DNA of 64,000 bases, taken from positions 588,881 to 652,880 of the forward strand of contig CAJNDT010002001.1 in NCBI GenBank assembly GCA_905221615.1, in the 5' to 3' direction. Within the stretch, counting starts at the first letter, position 1. The number at the start of each line of letters is the position of its first letter. This DNA comes from Symbiodinium sp. CCMP2592. Taxonomy: Eukaryota > Sar > Dinophyceae > Suessiales > Symbiodiniaceae. Below are positions 58,502 to 64,000 of the stretch, piece after piece. The translations under genes and the position numbers were made by a program. The notes below the pieces were generated by a model. It did no database searches, was not told where the DNA came from, and saw only the letters and a list, made by a program, of their open reading frames with translations.

Positions 58502-60741
58502 TTATCTGCTGGATGCTCTCGAAGAAACCTTCCTCGGCGCCGCCTTTGCCCCAGCAGCTGAGGCCTTGGAGACCGCAACGGCCACCACTGGAGCAGCCGC
58601 TTTAGCCGCTTTGGCCACCACTTTAGCAGCCGCTTTAGCTGCTTTGGCCGCCACTGGAGCAGCCACCGCAGCCGCTTTGGCCACCACCGGCTTGGAGACC
58701 GGAGCCGCAGCAGAAGACCTTGAAGGCCTTCGGTCCTCCTTGATTGAAAGGAAGCCCCAAATTATCAGAAGTATTACAAGTTTCAAGCATTTACACCTAT
58801 ATAACCTGTAAAGAAGGAGCCAGAAGACTTAATTGAGCAACAAAGCGGCAGAGGCCAGCAGCACACTGTGACCATCCCTGGGATAGACACCCGGTGCCCA
58901 CGTGTTCAGTGTCCCCAGGGTGGTCCGCCTGATTTCAGGCGTCTCCTGCTCTAGGCAGGCCTCCAGCACCGGAATGAACCTTGGCATTGGGAATTATGAG
59001 TTGCTAACTGCTAACCCACTAAACTTGGGTTTGCTTAGGAAGGGTCCGAAAGATCCGTTTCAGGAGTTCGAAAACACAACAGGGAACAAGCAAAAAAGCT
59101 TAAGCAAACAATGGTTTTTGATACCGGTATCTTGGTCCAAAAATAGGCAAGAAACGGTTTGTTTCGAGCAGAGGATGTCAAACAATTTTCGGCAGCATGG
59201 ATGTTTTCGTATACAGAAAAGCATGCTTTTGTTCGCGAAATTTTGCAAGTATGAAATTTTTTCTAGTCTCTATTTTTCCACTCTTTGACTTGCGTTTTGT
59301 GTGTGCATATAAGTAACTTAGACACAAAGACAATCATACGTAAACATTGCCTTGCAGCAACTTATGTGACTGATGTGCAAACATGCATATAGTATATAGT
59401 CTGATATCCACATGATATGTATATATGTGTATATATATATACATATTACGTGTAGATAACCTTAGCAACATTGGTTTCTTCGTCTTGGGGCTTTCTGCTT
59501 TGCTGTCATCGACAAGCAGCCCCCAAACTAAACCCCAAGTCGAAGCCTGAAGCTCTACGAGTGAACCATCTTTGCATTGTTCCCAGACCAGCAGGCATCC
59601 TCAGATTCAAGCCAAACCCCAACCCCAAGTGAAAACCGTTGAAGCGCCGAGGGGTATCTGGGTTGTAAGGATTCAATCCTAAATGCCCGTAATGGAGCTT
59701 GAAAGCCTGGGCTAGGATAGTATCCGTATTAAAGCCCTCACTGCCCAGAGCAATAAGCCTTCCAAGCCCCAAAAGCCCCCAGCACGAGCTCTTGGGTTGT
59801 TAGGGGTTTCGGCTAGCTGTTTAATGGCTGTCAACCGATGGCTATTAAACGTGAATTTAATGCTTGCCACCTGGCAAGTGTTAATTCAGATCTTTGAATT
59901 GTTTAATGGCTGCCTGCTGGCGGTCATTAAACGTTGGTTGCCTAGTTCTAGTCTTAGTGACGCAGTGACCGGCAGCTGATCATCATCATCATCGTCCTGC
60001 TCCCGCCCGCGCAGGCAACCTTCGCGGAGGGGTTTCAGGGTCTACGGTTTAGGGTTTGTTCAATGGTCGTTGGCTGACATCCATTGAACCCCGGCTAGCA
60101 GGGCTGTTTAATGCCTGCCGACTGTAGTGTCGATAGGGCGTGTGTCACTTCAGTTGGTATTCAGGTCTCACTGCTTCACTCTGATGATTGTTACGAGATT
60201 CAGCGCATTTTTCTGTAGTTGGTGTGAGGCCGGGCCAGGGGCCAGGATGGAGAGCATATTGATGGGGTCAGGAATGATTATTATGAGCATGGTGATTGAA
60301 TTCGGACAATTCGTCTTAGATCTTGGTTCGGTTGGGTCTGAGACGAGCAGGAGCAGGCTCAGGCTCAGGCTCAGGCCCGCGATATATAGATTCTAAACAC
60401 TACAAGTGTAGGAAAATTTGAGGGCCTGGGTCGCCGACCTTGACCCCAAAATTTTCCGAAAATTTAGGGGCCTGGGTCGGCGACCCGGACTGATGTTTTT
60501 TGTTGTTGTTGTTGTCGTTGCGGTTGCGGTTGCGGTTGCGGTTGCGGTTGCGGTTGCGGTTGCGGTTGCGGTTGCGGTTGCGGTTGCGGTTGCGGTTGTG
60601 GTTGTGGTTGTGGTTGTGGTTGTGGTTGTGGTTGTGGTTGTTGTTGTTGTTGTTGCTGCTGTTGTTGCGCTCCCTCTCTCTCTCTCTCTCTCTCTCTGAC
60701 ACACTGTGCGGTTGTGCAGGTGAACGAAGTTTGCGCGCATG

Positions 60742-60836
<95 letters not shown>

Positions 60837-60974
60837 GTTGTTGTTTGTTGTTGTTTGTTGTTGTTTGTTGTTGTTTGTTGTTGTTTGTTGTTGTTTGTTG
60901 TTGTTTGTTGTTGTTTGTTGTTGTTTGTTGTTGTTTGTTGTTGTTTGTTGTTGTTTGTTGTTGTTTGTTGTTGT

Positions 60975-61043
<69 letters not shown>

Positions 61044-61181
61044 GTTGTTGTTTGTTGTTGTTTGTTGTTGTTTGTTGTTGTTTGTTGTTGTTTGTTGTTG
61101 TTTGTTGTTGTTTGTTGTTGTTTGTTGTTGTTTGTTGTTGTTTGTTGTTGTTTGTTGTTGTTTGTTGTTGTTTGTTGTTGT

Positions 61182-61273
<92 letters not shown>

Positions 61274-64000
61274 GCTTGTGATCTTTTGCTGATGCACTTT
61301 TGTGCTTCTGCTCTTTTGCTTATGATCCTTTGCTCATGCTCTTTTGTGCTTATGCTCTTTTGCTTACGCTCTTTTCTGCTTATGCTCTTTTGCTTATGCT
61401 CTTTTGTGCTTATGCTCTTTTGCTTATGCTCTTTTGTGCCCTGCTTATGCTCTCCGGGGTTTGTAACCTTAGGCTAGAATGAACTCATAAATATAGAATT
61501 ATTATTGCCATTGCAAAACAACCGAGATATATCCCAAAAGATCCAGCGGATCTTTTGGAAGCGACACTAAGAGCAGTCGCCACGCGCCGGCTGTTATTTC
61601 AGAGCTGGGCGCCCAGCTCCGAAATAACAACCGGCGCGTGGCGCTAACTTAGCATAACCGGCCGTCAGCGATCATCGCTGATCAGACCTTTGTGCCCTCA
61701 GGCGCCCCGCGCCGATCCTTATTTCGGAGCTGGGCGCCCAGCTCCGAAATAACAGCCGGCGCGTTGCGCAGGCCCTTGTTTCGCTCAGTAGAACGGCGGA
61801 TTGCAGGATTTGTTTGCTTAAGGGTCTTGGGCTTCTCTGTTGTACAAGTCGAACCTCCCAACAACGAGACCTGTCACCCGAACTTCAAAGTTGCCTGGAC
61901 CGGAAGCGGAGGTGAAGCAGAGCGGATCAAACGGAAGAGCCTACAGTGTATAGGCGCCACCGGCGGGTTTGGTGTTTTTCAGGGTGCAGATCTCAGGGTT
62001 CAGGACTTCATGCCGATTAGTCGTTTAATGGCCACCAATAAGTCGCCATTAAACAAGGGGTCTAAGGGTAGGCGGTTTAATGGCCCCTAAGTGGGAGCCA
62101 TTAAACAGGTTTAATGACTGCCGGCTGGCAGGCATTAAACAGCCCTAGTAATGAGGCGCAGGGGACGGCTTCGGGAAGGAGCTCAGGTCGAAGGTTGCCT
62201 GCAAGGAATGGAAGCTTAAGCCGATAGGTAGGGAGCATGCTGACTGCGAAGCCGCTAACCGTGAATTTAATGACCGCCATCCCGGCAGCCATTAATCCCA
62301 AAACCCCAAAACCCTGAATTCTCCAGCCTCTGCTGGATCAGGATTGATGCCTCGTCGCATTCGATTCAGGTTGGAGAATGCAGAAAGGGGTCGAGACCAT
62401 AGTGTAATGGCTGCCGAACTTCCAGATTTTTAGGAACTACACAGTTGACTTTGTATGGGTTTATCTTCTGTCTTGTGCGTCGGGTTGTGCCCACATGTGG
62501 TGCCAGCCGGCTAAAGCCCAATCCATACCTTCTGATAGATCAATCCATCTGTCCTCTCTCTCTCTCTCTGTGATCACTCACTCACACACTGACACACTCA
62601 TGCTCAACAGACACAGGCGCCACCGCTACCACCGCCATCGAAGACGCATATTTGGTTAAAGCTGCGCACCCTCAGTGGTAGGACCCCTGCAACTTGACAA
62701 GCGACCCTTCCCTTGGGCTGTAGGGCTTAAGGGTGTGTGGTTTAATGGCCCTCAATTAGGAGCCATCATAATGACTGCCAGCTGGCAGACATTAAACAGC
62801 CCTAGTGCACAGCAGGGTTCCAGGGTGTGTGGTTTAATTATGGCCCCCATTAAACAGCCCTACTAGCCCGGGTTCAATGGCTGCCAGCCGACAACCATTG
62901 AACGAACCCTAAACCTAGACTCTGAAACCCTCCCCTGAAGGTTGGCCTCCACAGAGTGGACGTTGAACGAGAGGATGATAGTCAGCTGTCGGTCACTGTG
63001 CCACTAAGACTACGACTAGGCAACCAACGTTTAATGACCGCCAGCAGGCAGCCATTAAACAATTCAAAGATCTGAATTAACACTTGCCAGGTGGCAAGCA
63101 TTAAATTCACGTTTAATAGCCATCGGTTGACAGCCATTAAACAGCTAGCCGAAACCCCTAACAACCCAAGAGCTCGTGCTGGGGGCTTTTGGGGCTTGGA
63201 AGGCTTATTGCTCTGGGCAGTGAGGGCTTTAATGTGGATTGAAGATACTATCACCTAGGCTTCCATTCTTCAAAGGTGTTCACTTGGGGTTGGGGTTCGG
63301 CTTGAATTTGAGGATGCCTGCTGCTCAGGGAACAACCCAGAAAGCTCTTATGTGAGGTTTGGTTTGGGGCTGCTTGGCAATGGCAACAAACCAAAAGCCC
63401 CAAGACCAAGAAACCAATGTTACTAAGGTTATTTACGTGTAACATATGTGTGTATACATATAATATGGATATCATACTGTATGCATATTTGTACAGTTGC
63501 TACAAGGCAATGTTTACGTATGATTGTCTTTGTGTCTAAGTTACTTATATGCACACACAAAACGCAAGTCAAAGAGTGGAAAAATAGAGACTAGAAAAAA
63601 TTTCATACTTGCAAAATTTCGCGAAAAAAAAGCATGCTTTTCTGTATACGAAAATATCCATGCTGCCGAAAAATTGTTTGACATCCTCTGCTCGAAACAA
63701 ACCGTTTCTCGCCTATTTTTGGACCAAGATACCGGTATCAAAAACCATTGTTTGCTTAAGTTTTTTTGCTTGTTCCCTGTTGTGTTTTCGAACTCCTGAA
63801 ACGGATCTTTCGGACCCTTCCTAAGCAAACCCAAGTAAAGTGCCAAAGGAAGCGAACCTGGCCTAAATCAACTCAAACCTGTCAACCCTCCGACCAAGGA
63901 GCATCTTCCGGTGCGAGACCGGAACCAGAGGTGCCAAGCGAAAAAGGCAAGTCACCACAGACGACCGAATGCGGCCAGCCTGTTTCAACCACGCCACCAA
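58502..64000 (-). CDS. HEAT-like gene with Lys/Ala-rich C-terminal tail (5' end off the right edge)
   Basis: Three coding-like segments. At the right edge (64,000 to about 63,887) the minus strand reads LVAWLKQAGRIRSSVVTCLF. At 58,979-58,829 it reads FIPVLEACLEQETPEIRRTT followed by LGTLNTWAPGVYPRDGHSVL, resembling a HEAT or TOG-type helical pair. The terminal exon 58,738-58,502 (acceptor TCAATCAAG, 78 codons plus TAA) is SKPVVAKAAAVAAPVAAKAA-like, Ala/Lys/Val-rich, ending SSRASSR. HEAT proteins with basic tails include microtubule and chromatin factors; the tail alone also resembles linker histone H1. The 4.8-kb foldback lies in the intron between the first two segments. The joins are not all phase-resolved, so unity of the gene is tentative. 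Confidence 0.45.
60514..60655. repeat. (GCGGTT)n, (GTGGTT)n, (GTT)n microsatellite
   Basis: Hexamer blocks grading from GCGGTT to GTGGTT to GTT within the foldback loop. Confidence 0.95.
60739..61274. repeat. (GTT)n with two blocks of a 10-bp unit
   Basis: Order: (GTT)n, (TTGTTTGTTG)n, (GTT)n, (TTGTTTGTTG)n, (GTT)n. Poly-Cys, Leu, Val, Asn, Gln and Thr frames are artefacts. Confidence 0.97.
61290..61460. repeat. CTCTTTTGCTTATG minisatellite
   Basis: About nine degenerate copies of TGCTCTTTTG(TG)CTTA, 14-16 bp each, directly after the GTT tract. Confidence 0.85.
61577..61644. repeat. 68-bp near-perfect palindrome, copy 1
   Basis: Centred between 61,610 and 61,611 on GAGCTGGGCGCCCAGCTC, with outer arms CGCCACGCGCCGG and CCGGCGCGTGGCG; 31 of 34 pairs match. 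Confidence 0.9.
61702..61769. repeat. 68-bp palindrome, copy 2
   Basis: The same GAGCTGGGCGCCCAGCTC centre and TTATTTCGGAGCTGG inner arm, with a more diverged outer left arm. Between the copies is a small palindrome, TCAGCGATCATCGCTGA (61,665-61,681). Confidence 0.85.

Larger units (their letters stand above)
59819..63143. repeat. Family of about 13 short hairpins, GTTTAATGGC...GCCATTAAAC
   Basis: Copies at 59,819-59,851; 59,854-59,886; 59,899-59,932; 60,058-60,089; 62,022-62,054; 62,074-62,106; 62,107-62,140; 62,264-62,297; 62,739-62,798; 62,831-62,856; 62,871-62,903; 63,029-63,061; 63,076-63,106; 63,110-63,143. Each is about 26-60 bp with arms TTTAATGGCTGCC/GGCAGCCATTAAA and a variable 4-8 bp loop. 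Arm changes are often matched on both sides (TTCAATGG...CCATTGAA). Confidence 0.85.
59020..63845. mobile_element. 4.8-kb long inverted repeat (large foldback element)
   Basis: The left arm (about 59,020-60,125) and the right arm (about 62,830-63,845) are reverse complements with few differences: the left begins CTTGGGTTTGCTTAGGAAGG and the right ends CCTTCCTAAGCAAACCCAAG. The match covers GAAAACACAACAGGGAACAA, ACCGGTATC, the AGCTCGTGCTGGGGGCTTTT block, the hairpin series and GTTTAGGGTT. Frames such as SWSKNR(Q/R)ETVCFEQRMSNNF appear in both arms but are not obviously genes. There is no clear target-site duplication. A foldback or MULE-like transposon, or a segmental inverted duplication, are the options. 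Confidence 0.85.

Noticed and set aside
59020..59290. Conserved frame GPKDPFQEFENTTGNKQK in both foldback arms
   Set aside because: The conservation reflects recent arm duplication; the sequence has no recognisable domain and the frame breaks near CRIQK in one arm.
60464..61477. Poly-Asn/Gln, poly-Val/Leu and poly-Cys frames up to 325 residues
   Set aside because: GTT-type repeats have no stop codons in most frames; there is no non-repeat coding sequence around them.

Overview
The window looks like nuclear DNA of a dinoflagellate, most likely a symbiodiniacean or close relative (inference). Four things point there. Every well-supported gene lies on the minus strand, so this is a unidirectional cluster. 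Introns end in AG followed by G, and many open with GC or GA instead of GT. TTTAGGG-type telomere-like tracts are scattered through introns. The protein types also fit: divergent cytosine-5 DNA methyltransferase-like proteins, a 2OG-Fe(II) oxygenase with a SANT domain, and Lys/Ala-rich nuclear tails. Bacterial signals such as Shine-Dalgarno sites, operons or CRISPR arrays are absent.

From 0 to 33 kb there appears to be one enormous minus-strand gene for a long coiled-coil protein. It is cut into more than 30 exons of about 40-130 nt (one of about 0.7 kb), separated by introns of 0.1-2 kb. The introns hold at least eight copies of one short foldback (MITE-like) family, several other foldback families, microsatellites and telomere-like tracts. 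A single-exon gene for a 570-residue 2OG oxygenase/SANT protein (23,909-25,621) is nested in one intron on the same strand. A small block of coiled-coil exons at 8.4-8.9 kb reads on the opposite strand.

From 33.9 to 58.7 kb the sequence is gene-dense and again all minus strand. In transcription order from the right: the end of a HEAT-like gene with a Lys/Ala-rich tail exon; a gene with tandem Trp/Gly-rich exon units; a methyltransferase-like gene with a GFSC motif; a second, degenerate methyltransferase-like gene; a multi-exon gene of unknown function; a gene ending in a histone H3-like fold; then, beyond a 3.2-kb C-rich minisatellite, a zinc-finger protein with a C-terminal BRCT-like domain. 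Many exon joins here need introns of only about 28-41 nt. The cluster is rich in DNA- or chromatin-related folds, but whether the genes work together cannot be shown from sequence.

From 59.0 to 63.8 kb lies a 4.8-kb long inverted repeat with arms of about 1 kb, filled with small hairpins of the TTTAATGGC...GCCATTAAA type. Its loop carries two near-perfect 68-bp palindromes and long GTT-type repeats. It seems to sit in an intron of the HEAT-like gene. Exon edges throughout are my reading of splice consensus and frame and need transcript data.
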